Origin: an uncultured Fretibacterium sp.
GTDB lineage: Bacteria; Synergistota; Synergistia; Synergistales; Aminobacteriaceae
Reading direction: 5' to 3'
Assembly (NCBI GenBank): GCA_946183145.1
Contig: CAMGZM010000006.1
Span: 62,001-126,000, forward strand
DNA: 64,000 nucleotides
The translations under genes were made by a program, and so were the position numbers. Each line of letters begins with the position of its first letter. The first letter of the stretch is position 1. The notes beneath the pieces are model-generated. The model did not search any database. It had not been told where the DNA came from and saw only the letters and a program-made list of their open reading frames with translations. Of this stretch, positions 34,347 through 43,622 are shown in pieces.

Positions 34347-34778
34347 ATGACAGGCAGCAGTTCATACTTGGCGAAACCCGGCCAGGTAGAAAGAAAATGG
34401 TACGTAATAGACGCGGCTGACAGGTCAATAGGACGGCTTGCGGCTGTAATCTCGCGAATACTCACGGGCAAGAACAAGCCCACATACACCCCGCACGTTG
34501 ACACAGGCGACTACGTAATCGTAATCAACGCGGCAAAAGTCAAGCTCACAGGGCATAAGGCTTCCCAGTCAACATGGCACTATCATTCAGGACACCCCGG
34601 CGGCTACAAGTCGCGGACATGGGGTGATCTCGTGAAGGCAAAGCCCGCAGAATTATTCCGCCACGTCGTAAAAGGAATGCTTCCGCGCAACAGGCTGAAA
34701 TATGACAGCAAGCTCAAAGTTTACGCAGGCTCGGAGCATCCTCATTCAGCGCAGAATCCCGTAACGTTAGAGATTTAA
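34347..34778 (+). CDS. rplM: 50S ribosomal protein L13
   Basis: 143 residues, normal L13 length. The hallmark segments [27 protein letters not shown], and G-M-L-P-R-N-R-L are all present. It binds 23S rRNA early in 50S assembly. GGAAGGAA precedes ATG 34347. The standard rplM-rpsI pair follows, 16 bases apart. Confidence 0.97.
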   Translation: MTGSSSYLAKPGQVERKWYVIDAADRSIGRLAAVISRILTGKNKPTYTPHVDTGDYVIVINAAKVKLTGHKASQSTWHYHSGHPGGYKSRTWGDLVKAKPAELFRHVVKGMLPRNRLKYDSKLKVYAGSEHPHSAQNPVTLEI

Positions 34779-34794
34779 GGAGGAATAATCGATT

Positions 34795-35190
34795 ATGGCA
34801 GAAGACAAATACATATGGGGAACAGGCAGAAGGAAGAACGCATTAGCCCGCGTAAGAATCTGCACAGGAACGGGCGAAGTGAAAATCAACGGGCGCGAGG
34901 TTGAGGAGTATTTTCCGCGCTTGGTGTGGCAGACGCAGGTTTACCAGTCATTGAAGACGGCAGGCGTTGAAGGGCGTGTTGACGTTTTCGTAAACGCTTC
35001 AGGCGGCGGACTCACAGGCCAGGCAGGAGCGGTGAAGCTCGGAATAGCGAGGGCGTTAATCAAACTCAATCCCGATTTCAGATCAGCTCTCAAGAAAGAA
35101 GGACTTTTGACGAGAGATCCGAGAATGGTTGAGCGCAAGAAGTTCGGCCAGAAGGGCGCAAGAGGAAAGAGACAGTACTCGAAGCGTTAA
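34795..35190 (+). CDS. rpsI: 30S ribosomal protein S9
   Basis: 131 residues ending in the conserved basic tail K-K-F-G-Q-K-G-A-R-G-K-R-Q-Y-S-K-R, which reaches the P site tRNA. G-T-G-R-R-K-N-A-L-A-R-V and G-G-G-L-T-G-Q-A-G-A are diagnostic. Translation follows rplM with an AAGGAGG site. A strong terminator follows the stop. Confidence 0.97.
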   Translation: MAEDKYIWGTGRRKNALARVRICTGTGEVKINGREVEEYFPRLVWQTQVYQSLKTAGVEGRVDVFVNASGGGLTGQAGAVKLGIARALIKLNPDFRSALKKEGLLTRDPRMVERKKFGQKGARGKRQYSKR

Positions 35191-35206
35191 GAGAGAAGGA
35201 GAATTT

Positions 35207-35238
35207 TCCCCTGTCATTACGGCGGGGGATTTTTTTTT
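35207..35238 (+). terminator. Intrinsic terminator of the ribosomal protein pair
   Basis: 9-bp stem 35207-35215 with 35221-35229, 5-base loop, followed by T9 (35230-35238). Confidence 0.9.
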
Positions 35239-35307
35239 CTGCGTATATTAATGATATAATGCGGTCATTTAATTTCCCAAAAATTTACACATAAAGGAGA
35301 GTTTCTT

Positions 35308-38300
35308 ATGCGTAGGAAGCTGTTGTGTTTTGTAATATTCTCCGTGCTTCTTCTAATGTCTGCTTCGTCTTTGTTAGCCTACAGTATCTTCATATTTGAT
35401 AATTTCAGCGGCACCCAATATGCCACCGTAGGAAAAACTTTCTCTTTGGATTTTGAAGCCAGTGTTTACGGAACATATGCCCGATCATGGACATTGAGCG
35501 GCTATGTACCCGGCTTAACATTCTGGAGCAGGGGAGAAGTCGCGCAGCTTTCAGGGGTACCTACTGTACCGGGATACTATAGTCTCACAGTAAAGGTATA
35601 TGGGGCAGACGGTAATCTGGATGGGAAGGCATTCTCAATAATCGTAAGAGAGGACAAGCCAGAAATCACAGGCACTCTTGATGAGGGGCTTGTCGGTGAG
35701 GAATACTCTTCTTCCCTGAAAGCAAGCGATGGCACCGCGCCTTACACATGGGCGATAACCAGCGGAGATTTACCGCCCGGCCTCGGTTTAAGCGTGTTAG
35801 GAGACAAGGCAGAACTCAAGGGGATTCCCACAAAGGGTGGCACATATTCCTTTGAGCTTACAGTTTCAGACTCAGCGGGCAAGACAGAAACAAAACAGTT
35901 TACGCTGCTTATACGCCCCGTTCTGATCGGAGGCACGCTTGGTGATGGACTCACAGCGGAAGAATATTCAGGCGATCTTTCTGTGAAGGGAGGCATCGCG
36001 CCTTTCTTGTGGGAAGTTTGCGAGGGAGCAATGCCGCCGGGTCTGTCTGTCATCAGCTCAGGGAACAGCGCGAAAATCTCCGGGACTCCTCCGCTCGAAT
36101 CCGAAGGGACGTACAAATTCACGCTGAGAGTTACGGATTCACAGGGCTGGCGGGACGAAAAGAAGTTCACCGTTGCCGTAAATACTCTGAGTATCACCGC
36201 TGAGTGGTTTGGGTATACACCGAAAAACGGTACGCCTCCTTATACATGGAAAATTATCGGGGGACACCTTGCGCACGGCATTTTGACTGTTTCAGGGGAC
36301 TCTGCTGTTATTTCATGCCCGGAATATTCCGAAGTGGCAGACGATATGCACTACACACTCAGCGTAACTGACAGCAAAGGCAGGACTGCGGAATACAATG
36401 GCCAATGCAAAACAAGCGAGAAGTCAGGGTTATATATATGGACGGATTCCTCCCTTCCGCAGATGGACTATTCTGTTTATTGGGCTAATTACAAAGACAC
36501 TAAGTATACATACAGATATTGGGAGTACAAAGAAAACATATATCTCCGCGGCGGAGTGCCTCCTTACACATGGTCTCTAGTGGCCGGAGAACTTCCTTAT
36601 CCGCTTGAATTTGTCTGGAGCAATACACACATAATATCAATTAAGGGTCATGAGCACCGAATTTTTGCGCCGTCAGGGAAGAGATACTACTTCATTCTGA
36701 AAGCTGTTGACTCATTAGGTACATCAGTCAGGAAAAAGTTCGAGATATTAAAGCAAGGATACTCCGATGGCCCATATCCATCTTTAGATGCTGTGGCGGA
36801 CTACACTGACCCGGTAATAAGCGGTGATTTTTCTGACGGCTATGCAGGAGCGGAATATTTCAGCTCAGTAACAGCTTTTGAGGGAATTCCGCCGTACACA
36901 TGGAGCATGGCGAGCGGCGAGATTCTTCCTTCCGGGTTAAAGCTGACGGCCTCAGACTTAGAAACGGGTACAGGGTCAGGAATGACGGGGAAATACGCTC
37001 ATGTCTCAGGAAAGCACAGCGCGAGCGGTGTTTCATACACTTTCAGGCTTAAAGTAACAGATTCTGAAGGCAACACAAACACAAAAGCGTTTCTTGTGAA
37101 ATTCTTCCAGAAGCCGACAATAACAGGTAAATTTTCCTCAGGTGCTGCCGGAAAAACTTACAGCGAAAACATAAAGGTATATGGCGGGATCGATTCGCCG
37201 GATTGTTCATTTACCGGGACTCTCCCAGCAGGTCTGGCACTGACAGCTTCAGGGGACAATCTCATACTCTCAGGGACTCCATCTCAGGCAGGGCAGTTCA
37301 AGTTCACCATCAAAGCCTCTAACAGCGCAGGGGAAGACTCAAAGGATTTCACAGTTGACATTGCGTCAGCCCCGGAAATTTCCCCCGCCGAACTCGGAAC
37401 AATCACGGCGGGAAGACCGTACACATACCAGCTGAAAGCGTCAGGAACAGCCCCGGTATTGTGGAATTGCGGAGAAGGACTCCCGGAGGGACTCATTCTC
37501 ATGACTTCAGGCATAATTTCAGGCTCGCCAGCTGCTGAAGGAAGCTATACTTTCACCGTTACGGCCTCGAATATTGCGGGAGCTGACTCGAAAGATTTCA
37601 CACTTAACGTTGTCGCACTCCCGGGAATTTCAGAGCTGAGTCCTGATTCGGCAGTCGCGGGACGGGAATATACATGCCAGATCACAGCCTCAGGCACAAC
37701 GCCTATAACATTCTCATGCGGCGGAGGGCTTCCGGAAGGTCTCACGTTCTCGGAAGACGGGCTTTTGTCTGGGACTCCTGTCAAGGATGGAATATATACT
37801 TTCACTGTTACAGCCTCAAATACTGCCGGGACTGTCTCGAAAGATTTTACTCTCAGTGTTTTTGCGCTCCCGGAAATTTCAACAGCAAGCCTCGATAACA
37901 CTTTTGCGGGCCAGGCGTATACTTTCCAGTTTGAAGCATCAGGCACAACACCTATAATATGGACTTGCACGGGAGATATTCCAGCGGGATTAACTTTCAG
38001 TGAAGCCGGACTGCTATCTGGGACTCCAGAGAAGATAGGAAATTATACCTTCAGCGTTACAGCCTCCAATGATGTCGGGATTGATACAAGAGAATTTACG
38101 CTGAGTATTTCTGAAATGCCAGTGAAGCCGGATATTTCAGCCTCAAATCTCGGTTCAGCGACAAAGGGACAGCCTTACGCATTCCAGTTTGAAGCATTCG
38201 GAACAGCTCCGATAACATGGACTTATGAAGGCTCTCTTCCGCAGGGACTCGCTTTGAGTGCTTTGGGACTTCTTTACGGCACGCCCACAAAAGGCGGGAA

Positions 38301-39996
38301 TTACACGATAACCGTTAAGGCTCTTAACAGTGTTGGAGATGATACAAAAAGTTTCACCCTGAATATTTTGGTGCCGCCGGAAATTTCGGACGCAAAACCC
38401 GGAGCAGCCACAGAAGGACAGCCCTACACATTCCAGTTTTCAGCTTCGGGAACTGACACAATAACGTGGACTCATACAGGCGATCTTCCCGAAGGACTCA
38501 CATTCAGCAATGCCGGCCTTCTTTCAGGCACTCCCGCAAAGGCTGGAAATTATACGTTCACTGTAACAGCGTCAAATACTGCCGGAACTGACACAAAAGA
38601 ATTTTCCCTTAATGTTGCTGAAAAACAGGAACAGCCCGAAATCACAACAGACTCCATCACGAACGCAGTCACGAATCAAGCATACTCGTTACAGCTAACA
38701 GCATCAGGCACAACTCCGCTCACATGGACGCACAAAGGCAATCTCCCGAAAGGACTCACGCTCGACTCTTCCGGCGTAATCTCAGGGACTCCCACAAAAG
38801 CGGGCAAGTATACATTCACCGTTACAGCGTCAAATACTTACGGCGAATCCTCGCAGAAATTTACGCTTCAGGTTTATGACCCCGTGAGCATCACAACATC
38901 AAGCCTCAAAGCCGGGACAATCGGCAAAAGCTATAACGTAACAATGAAGGCTAAAGGCTCAAAGGCTATAACATGGAGCGCAGAAGGACTCCCCAATGGA
39001 CTCACGATTAACGAGAAAGGGAAAATTTCCGGCAAGCCAACAGCACACGGAGATTTCACCGTCAAAATTACAGCCACAAACCCGGCAGGAAGCGTAACGG
39101 AAAGTTTGCAGCTCGAAATAAAAGGAATCGCACCGAAAATTTCAGGCTCTCTCACGAAAGCAACGCTCAACGAATCGTACTCTTCAGCCCTCAAAGTTAC
39201 AGGAAGCACGCCGCTTACATTAAGCATTGCGGGAAATTTGCCGGAAGGACTCACTTTCGACACTTCAACAGGAATTATCTCAGGCATTCCGACATCATAC
39301 GAGAGAAGCGGCTACAAGATCGTAATCACAGCATCAAATGACGAGAGCATAAAGTCGAAAAAAATTACGCTCATGGTTAAAGGCACTGCACCGAGAATCA
39401 CGACAGCAAAACTCCCTGAAGCTACAGTCAATCAGTCTTACTCGTTCACACTGAACGCAACAGGAAGCGAGCCGATAACTTTCACGGCTGAAAATCTCCC
39501 TGAAGGTCTCACGTTAAACAACGGCGTAATCTCAGGGAAACCAACAGAAGCCGCAAAATCATTCCGCATTGTGATTTACGCTGAAAACCCCGTTAAAACT
39601 GTCAGAAAATCTTTCACGCTCAAGATTAACGATGATAAAGATGATACAAAACTCCCTGTCGCAATGTCCAGCAATGAGAATACGAATCCCGCATTAACAG
39701 ATGAAGTTTTTGCGGGCGCAATTGCAGGAGAATATATATTCCCGCTCGGTGAAGTTTCCTGTGATGTTCCGGGCATGTATGATTTTTCGCTTGAACTGCC
39801 TGATTACGTCCCGGAAGATTCAGAACTCGTTTACGCCGCGAACTCTGAAAGCCCGTCTGATGATGATGACATTGCAGAATTTTTTGATGACACGGGAGAA
39901 GAGATTTCCGCCGTTCCTGAGAGCCGCAAGATTACCGTCTCAATCTGGCTCAATGAAGGAGTAATCTACAAGCCTGTTGTTGTCGTGAAGAAATGA
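35308..39996 (+). CDS. Giant exported protein with about 16 Ig-like repeats
   Basis: 1562 residues. Signal peptide at 1-24 (RRKLLCFVIFSVLLLMSASS). About 16 putative Ig (He_PIG-like) modules of 75-95 residues follow, with core S-A-G-x-x-Y, G-x-x-P-x-x-W, L-P-x-G-L and S-G-T-P. Modules 1-6 are diverged and carry P-P-Y-T-W; modules 8-13 (~nt 37370-38880) are much more alike. The last ~85 residues form a beta-rich module (F-F-D-D-T-G-E-E-I, V-P-E-S-R, Y-K-P-V-V-V-V-K-K) akin to a module in surface protein 1. No sorting tail, lipobox or membrane helix ends the protein, so it may be secreted or attach indirectly. AAAGGAG precedes ATG 35308. Adhesin or cell-surface fibre likely; ligand unknown. Confidence 0.82.
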   Translation: MRRKLLCFVIFSVLLLMSASSLLAYSIFIFDNFSGTQYATVGKTFSLDFEASVYGTYARSWTLSGYVPGLTFWSRGEVAQLSGVPTVPGYYSLTVKVYGADGNLDGKAFSIIVREDKPEITGTLDEGLVGEEYSSSLKASDGTAPYTWAITSGDLPPGLGLSVLGDKAELKGIPTKGGTYSFELTVSDSAGKTETKQFTLLIRPVLIGGTLGDGLTAEEYSGDLSVKGGIAPFLWEVCEGAMPPGLSVISSGNSAKISGTPPLESEGTYKFTLRVTDSQGWRDEKKFTVAVNTLSITAEWFGYTPKNGTPPYTWKIIGGHLAHGILTVSGDSAVISCPEYSEVADDMHYTLSVTDSKGRTAEYNGQCKTSEKSGLYIWTDSSLPQMDYSVYWANYKDTKYTYRYWEYKENIYLRGGVPPYTWSLVAGELPYPLEFVWSNTHIISIKGHEHRIFAPSGKRYYFILKAVDSLGTSVRKKFEILKQGYSDGPYPSLDAVADYTDPVISGDFSDGYAGAEYFSSVTAFEGIPPYTWSMASGEILPSGLKLTASDLETGTGSGMTGKYAHVSGKHSASGVSYTFRLKVTDSEGNTNTKAFLVKFFQKPTITGKFSSGAAGKTYSENIKVYGGIDSPDCSFTGTLPAGLALTASGDNLILSGTPSQAGQFKFTIKASNSAGEDSKDFTVDIASAPEISPAELGTITAGRPYTYQLKASGTAPVLWNCGEGLPEGLILMTSGIISGSPAAEGSYTFTVTASNIAGADSKDFTLNVVALPGISELSPDSAVAGREYTCQITASGTTPITFSCGGGLPEGLTFSEDGLLSGTPVKDGIYTFTVTASNTAGTVSKDFTLSVFALPEISTASLDNTFAGQAYTFQFEASGTTPIIWTCTGDIPAGLTFSEAGLLSGTPEKIGNYTFSVTASNDVGIDTREFTLSISEMPVKPDISASNLGSATKGQPYAFQFEAFGTAPITWTYEGSLPQGLALSALGLLYGTPTKGGNYTITVKALNSVGDDTKSFTLNILVPPEISDAKPGAATEGQPYTFQFSASGTDTITWTHTGDLPEGLTFSNAGLLSGTPAKAGNYTFTVTASNTAGTDTKEFSLNVAEKQEQPEITTDSITNAVTNQAYSLQLTASGTTPLTWTHKGNLPKGLTLDSSGVISGTPTKAGKYTFTVTASNTYGESSQKFTLQVYDPVSITTSSLKAGTIGKSYNVTMKAKGSKAITWSAEGLPNGLTINEKGKISGKPTAHGDFTVKITATNPAGSVTESLQLEIKGIAPKISGSLTKATLNESYSSALKVTGSTPLTLSIAGNLPEGLTFDTSTGIISGIPTSYERSGYKIVITASNDESIKSKKITLMVKGTAPRITTAKLPEATVNQSYSFTLNATGSEPITFTAENLPEGLTLNNGVISGKPTEAAKSFRIVIYAENPVKTVRKSFTLKINDDKDDTKLPVAMSSNENTNPALTDEVFAGAIAGEYIFPLGEVSCDVPGMYDFSLELPDYVPEDSELVYAANSESPSDDDDIAEFFDDTGEEISAVPESRKITVSIWLNEGVIYKPVVVVKK

Positions 39997-40009
39997 ATTG
40001 CTGAAATGC

Positions 40010-40048
40010 GCCCTGCCGGATAAATTTCTGACAGGGCAATTTTTTTTT
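40010..40048 (+). terminator. Intrinsic terminator
   Basis: GCCCTG (40010-40015) pairs with CAGGGC (40032-40037), followed by T9 (40040-40048), directly after the giant protein gene. The T tract overlaps the end of the convergent DUF4230 gene. Confidence 0.8.
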
Positions 40049-40691
40049 ACTGTGCTGTTGTCTCAAGCTGTATCATTGATTCATTTCCGTGAAGCTGCGC
40101 GCGTTCGTTGTCCGTGAAAACTATTTCCGCTTCCATTCCTGTTGAAGCTACGACTGACGTTAATATTTTCCTCACATTGTCATCCGACTGCATCAAGATT
40201 CCTTTCTCAAGCTCATGAGCCTTCACTTTTTCGAGGTCTGATGTTACTTCCCTGTTCTGGTCGTCAAGTTTTATGCTCGTGAAAATTCCTGAATGCTGAT
40301 CGTACACTTCAAAGCTGTGAACATCCGCGTAAACGTCAAGTACTTCACTGTGAGGAATCGTGATTCTGACTCTGTTCACGTCAAAACGTTCTGAAACTTT
40401 TGCTTTCGACAGGTCGCACCCGCATACTATTGTGCCGTAATATTTCAGCATAAATTTCCGTGTTGTCCCGGGAAAATTCATGTTGAGGCCGGGTATCTTC
40501 ATTCCGTCAGAATATGAGATTATCGACTGGAATCTTTCGCGTATCGTCGCAAGCTCGCTGACATTCTCAATGCCCGATAATATTGCCGTGCGTACTGAGC
40601 GGTTCTGATTCACTTTCTTGCGTAAAACGAGCATTACATTTACGGTGATTGAGACTGCGAGGGCTAACACTAATGCTATTGCTGCCGTCAA
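40047..40691 (-). CDS. DUF4230 membrane-anchored protein
   Basis: 214 residues. An N-terminal membrane helix (~2-22) leads to a soluble part with L-A-T-I-R-E-R-F-Q-S-I-I-S-Y-S-D, F-M-L-K-Y-Y-G-T-I-V-C-G-C-D-L and V-R-I-T-I-P-H-S-E-V-L-D-V, the usual layout of DUF4230 proteins. Biochemical role unknown; the soluble part should face outward if the helix acts as an uncleaved signal. GGAGG precedes ATG 40691. It is divergent from the J-domain gene and convergent with the giant surface protein gene. Confidence 0.8.
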   Translation of the reverse strand: MTAAIALVLALAVSITVNVMLVLRKKVNQNRSVRTAILSGIENVSELATIRERFQSIISYSDGMKIPGLNMNFPGTTRKFMLKYYGTIVCGCDLSKAKVSERFDVNRVRITIPHSEVLDVYADVHSFEVYDQHSGIFTSIKLDDQNREVTSDLEKVKAHELEKGILMQSDDNVRKILTSVVASTGMEAEIVFTDNERAQLHGNESMIQLETTAQ

Positions 40692-40781
40692 AATTTTTTA
40701 CCTCCTGAAAATATATATTAGAATCATTACATGACGAGAAATTTTTGACAACGCGAATTATCACGAAAGGAGGAATCCCAC

Positions 40782-41690
40782 ATAGACAGCCGCGAAATAA
40801 TATCAAGCCTTCACACATTGGGACTCGAAATTGGCGCGACTCCTGATGATGTTCATTCGGCGTTCAGAAAATTAGCGCGTGAGCTTCACCCTGATGTTAC
40901 GGGGCAGAAAAGCAATTTGCGTTTTCAGCAGATTACGGGAGCATATACAACGCTGAAGAATCTTTCACCGGAAGAATTATCATCTCTCACTGAAAGTTTA
41001 TCCGACAACGAGAAAGAACGAATACAAAACGCAGAGAAGAAACGCAGAGAAGAAACCGCGAGACTCGAACGTTCAGCAAAAATTGACGGGATAATCACGA
41101 AATACGAGTCAGATTTCCGGGACTATTACACGAACAGGAAATCAGGCGACGACTCCGAGATGAAAGCAATAATTCTCCGCATGAAGTCGCAGAAGCCCGG
41201 AGTCATTAACGCAGCACTGAAACATTCCGCGCCATTCGCAAACCGTGTAGAGTTCCGCAAGGCTTTAACCGAAATCCTCAAACGCCCCGAAATCGACTCA
41301 GCAACAGCAGACATTGCCGGATCACTTCCCTTTGACGCAAGCACACGGAAGACTATCGCCCTTGACACGTCATCAAATGCCGCGAATTTCCCCGCAGGAC
41401 TAATCATAAGCCTGATGGGCAATGACACAGCGTCAATGGAGAGCATGTTATTGCACGCGTCGCCCGAAAATGTTTCAGTGATATTGCGGAGATGGCCAGC
41501 CGGAAAAATCATGACGGACTCTGTGATACGGACTCTTCTGTCATCTGACGACATGAGAATACTTGTTCCGTTGTTGGGCGCGATGAGGATAAATTTTCCA
41601 CGTTCATCTGCAAATCACAGGAAAAGGCTTCAGGAGCTTGAGAATCACCCCGCCGCAGCCGTAAGAGCATGGGCGAGGAAGTTATTATGA
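40782..41690 (+). CDS. J-domain protein with apparent AUA start
   Basis: 302 residues. A J domain occupies residues ~8-70: L-H-T-L-G-L-E-I-G-A-T, F-R-K-L-A-R-E-L-H-P-D (HPD at 36-38), then an F-Q-Q-I-T-G-A-Y-T-T-L-K helix. The rest is helical, with HEAT-like character near the C terminus (N-H-P-A-A-A-V-R-A-W-A-R-K). An ideal AAAGGAGG site ends 8 bases before ATA 40782, which opens the frame so that the first J-domain helix is complete; the next usable codon, TTG 40818, has no ribosome site and would cut into the domain. It should stimulate an Hsp70 ATPase. The exported-protein gene follows closely. Confidence 0.75.
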   Translation: MDSREIISSLHTLGLEIGATPDDVHSAFRKLARELHPDVTGQKSNLRFQQITGAYTTLKNLSPEELSSLTESLSDNEKERIQNAEKKRREETARLERSAKIDGIITKYESDFRDYYTNRKSGDDSEMKAIILRMKSQKPGVINAALKHSAPFANRVEFRKALTEILKRPEIDSATADIAGSLPFDASTRKTIALDTSSNAANFPAGLIISLMGNDTASMESMLLHASPENVSVILRRWPAGKIMTDSVIRTLLSSDDMRILVPLLGAMRINFPRSSANHRKRLQELENHPAAAVRAWARKLL

Positions 41691-41706
41691 CGAGGAGGAA
41701 TTATCG

Positions 41707-42381
41707 ATGAGAAAAATTTTGTGTATCATGGCCGTGTTAATGCTTGCGTGTATTTCTTTTGCTGACGTTATGCCGCCTTATGTCGTAATCACGAACGCAG
41801 AGAAAATTTCCGGCGGCAATGATTATGTCTACGTAAGCGAGAATGACGGAGGGAATTTTGTTGACGGAATGCCAGTCCCGGACATAACGATAATGGGTCA
41901 TTTGCGCTCAACTCTTCCCATAACACGCGGGAATGTTCCGACAAGACAAAACAGCCTCCTGAATCCCTCCCAGCCTGTCGAAATCACATCAAGAGGAAAC
42001 ACCGTAACAATTTTAGACTGGGGCGGAGATGATGTTTACTCTGTGAGGCTTTTTGACGCGAACGGAGAACTAATAGAAGTGAACTCAGAAGAGGACAGCA
42101 GGAAATTTCCCGTAACAGTGAATCTCACATCAGAGCCGAGAGATTATTACCTCGAAATCATGCAGAAAGACACGAAATATGATACCGACTCAGACACTGA
42201 ATTTTGCTACGTGTTACTGAGAATGAAATCCGGCCATGACTCAGCAATAACTTCACCGAATGAACGCGGCAATAACACGAGCAATGACAGAGCGGTGAAA
42301 TCACGAACGGGGAATCCTCTCGACACAATCGGCGAAATCTACAGGCGTTACAGAAAAGAAGCCGAAGAGAATCCGTACTAA
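41707..42381 (+). CDS. Exported protein of unknown function
   Basis: 224 residues with a signal peptide (RKILCIMAVLMLACISFA, then DV). The mature part has a beta-rich stretch (E-I-T-S-R-G-N-T-V-T-I-L-D-W-G, Y-S-V-R-L-F-D-A-N-G-E-L, Y-Y-L-E-I-M) that could be an Ig-like or surface-binding fold, and a polar, Asn/Arg-rich C terminus. GACGAGGAGG lies upstream of ATG 41707, 16 bases after the J-domain gene. No family recognised. Confidence 0.65.
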   Translation: MRKILCIMAVLMLACISFADVMPPYVVITNAEKISGGNDYVYVSENDGGNFVDGMPVPDITIMGHLRSTLPITRGNVPTRQNSLLNPSQPVEITSRGNTVTILDWGGDDVYSVRLFDANGELIEVNSEEDSRKFPVTVNLTSEPRDYYLEIMQKDTKYDTDSDTEFCYVLLRMKSGHDSAITSPNERGNNTSNDRAVKSRTGNPLDTIGEIYRRYRKEAEENPY

Positions 42382-42391
42382 GATAACGAAA

Positions 42392-42420
42392 GGGGCAGGA
42401 GTCAAAAAGATTCCCGCCCC
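42392..42420. terminator. Hairpin between convergent genes
   Basis: GGGGC (42392-42396) pairs with GCCCC (42416-42420), with further inner pairing around a mismatch. T tracts are weak on both sides. Confidence 0.45.
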
Positions 42421-42427
42421 GGAATTT

Positions 42428-43339
42428 TCACGCAGAAACTTCTGAGCCGTCCATTGTTCCTTTCTTCTGCATTCTCACGGCTAAATCCTCAGAGAGATTC
42501 TTCATATCGTCATTCGTCCAGTCTTTTGACGCTCGTCCGCCCGTAACTCTCTGCATTGCCGCCTGCGCCGCCGCTGAATCCTGCCCGAACAAGTCCATAT
42601 ATCCCCGGTAAAGCCTGTTGATAGTGCCGCGAATCTCGTTTGCGTCCGGGGGAACTTCCGCGCCTGTTTCGAGCCATTTACGGAGAATTTTCCCGGTCTC
42701 CTGAGTTATCGTGAATATCTGCCTGTCGAAAAGACTCGTCCTGTCTTTGCTGACCGTAACAGAATGCTCCATGCTCAAGTCGAAAACTATCGTGAACTCG
42801 TAATCCATTCCGTCGCGCTGAACTGGTGCGAGTCCTACTTTGCGGATTTCCGTCCTGCCTCTGTCATTCTGCAATTGAGCGTAATCAGTCTTGCTTCTCA
42901 TTGTCGCGATGATATGACATTTTGACGCGAGCATTGTTTCAATCAGCCTGTTGTGCCACGGGGTAATCTTGTTCCACGCAGCGTATGAATTTCCGCTCTT
43001 CATGCTGCTTGTGAGCTGGTTGTGCATGTCGAGCAATCCGCCCTCGCCGACCCACGCATGAGAAAGAGAGTCGATTATGAGAACGTCATAGCCCTCGTCT
43101 TCAGCCTCGTGGATGGCCGCAAGATATTTCTGGATGCTGTAAGGCGCGGTGAGAGTCTGAACATCATAGTCGCAAATGTCCGAGTACAAATCCCCGCTTC
43201 CGTTCTCGGTGTCAATCATGGCGATACGTCCTCCGAGTCCCTGCGCTATCTGCAACGCTCCGTAAGTTTTTCCTGAACCTGCAGGGCCTGTGATGGCGAG
43301 CCTGAGTTTTGCTTTCCGGCGTTCTGCTTTTCTGAACAT
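42428..43339 (-). CDS. Phage-type RecA-like ATPase (AAA_24/Sak4-like)
   Basis: 303 residues. Walker A I-T-G-P-A-G-S-G-K-T-Y-G (~residues 16-27) and Walker B Y-D-V-L-I-I-D-S-L-S-H-A-W (~83-95) mark a RecA-fold ATPase; T-M-R-S-K-T-D-Y and the M-D-Y-E-F-T-I-V-F-D-L segment are typical of phage proteins annotated AAA_24 or Sak4, which assist single-strand annealing. No phage integrase, capsid or recombinase gene lies within view, and it sits beside tRNA-Lys and tRNA-Glu, frequent integration targets. It may be a relic or a domesticated gene. The frame is intact, with AGGAGGC upstream of ATG 43339. Confidence 0.75.
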   Translation of the reverse strand: MFRKAERRKAKLRLAITGPAGSGKTYGALQIAQGLGGRIAMIDTENGSGDLYSDICDYDVQTLTAPYSIQKYLAAIHEAEDEGYDVLIIDSLSHAWVGEGGLLDMHNQLTSSMKSGNSYAAWNKITPWHNRLIETMLASKCHIIATMRSKTDYAQLQNDRGRTEIRKVGLAPVQRDGMDYEFTIVFDLSMEHSVTVSKDRTSLFDRQIFTITQETGKILRKWLETGAEVPPDANEIRGTINRLYRGYMDLFGQDSAAAQAAMQRVTGGRASKDWTNDDMKNLSEDLAVRMQKKGTMDGSEVSA

Positions 43340-43395
43340 TTTATGCCTCCTGAGAAAAAGAATATGTGATTATGCGTAAAATGATAACATGCGAT

Positions 43396-43424
43396 TTGCT
43401 TTTTTTGAGAGGTGATAATATAAT
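43396..43424 (+). promoter_or_regulatory. Promoter of the tRNA-Lys/tRNA-Glu unit
   Basis: TTGCTT (43396-43401), 17-base spacer, perfect TATAAT (43419-43424), about 30 bases before tRNA-Lys. Confidence 0.7.
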
Positions 43425-43454
43425 ACCCTTCGTTGTTTTGCGAATTGACAAAAT

Positions 43455-43527
43455 GAATCGCTAGCTCAGTCGGTAGAGCACCGGACTTTTAATCCGGGTG
43501 TCGCGGGTTCAAGTCCCGCGCGATTCA
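43455..43527 (+). tRNA. tRNA-Lys (TTT)
   Basis: Acceptor GAATCGC pairs with GCGATTC. Anticodon stem CCGGA/TCCGG encloses CTTTTAA, anticodon TTT. T-arm GCGGGTTCAAGTCCCGC. Discriminator A; CCA not encoded. Confidence 0.95.
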
Positions 43528-43538
43528 CTGGTAACACG

Positions 43539-43614
43539 GGTCCCATCGTCCAGAGGCCTAGGACACAGCCCTTTCAAGGCTGCGACGCGGGTTCGAATCC
43601 CGCTGGGACCGCCA
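43539..43614 (+). tRNA. tRNA-Glu (TTC)
   Basis: Acceptor GGTCCCA pairs with TGGGACC. Anticodon stem CAGCC/GGCTG encloses CTTTCAA, anticodon TTC. Discriminator G at 43611 followed by encoded CCA. Lies 11 bases after tRNA-Lys, one transcript. Confidence 0.95.
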
Positions 43615-43622
43615 CATAATAT

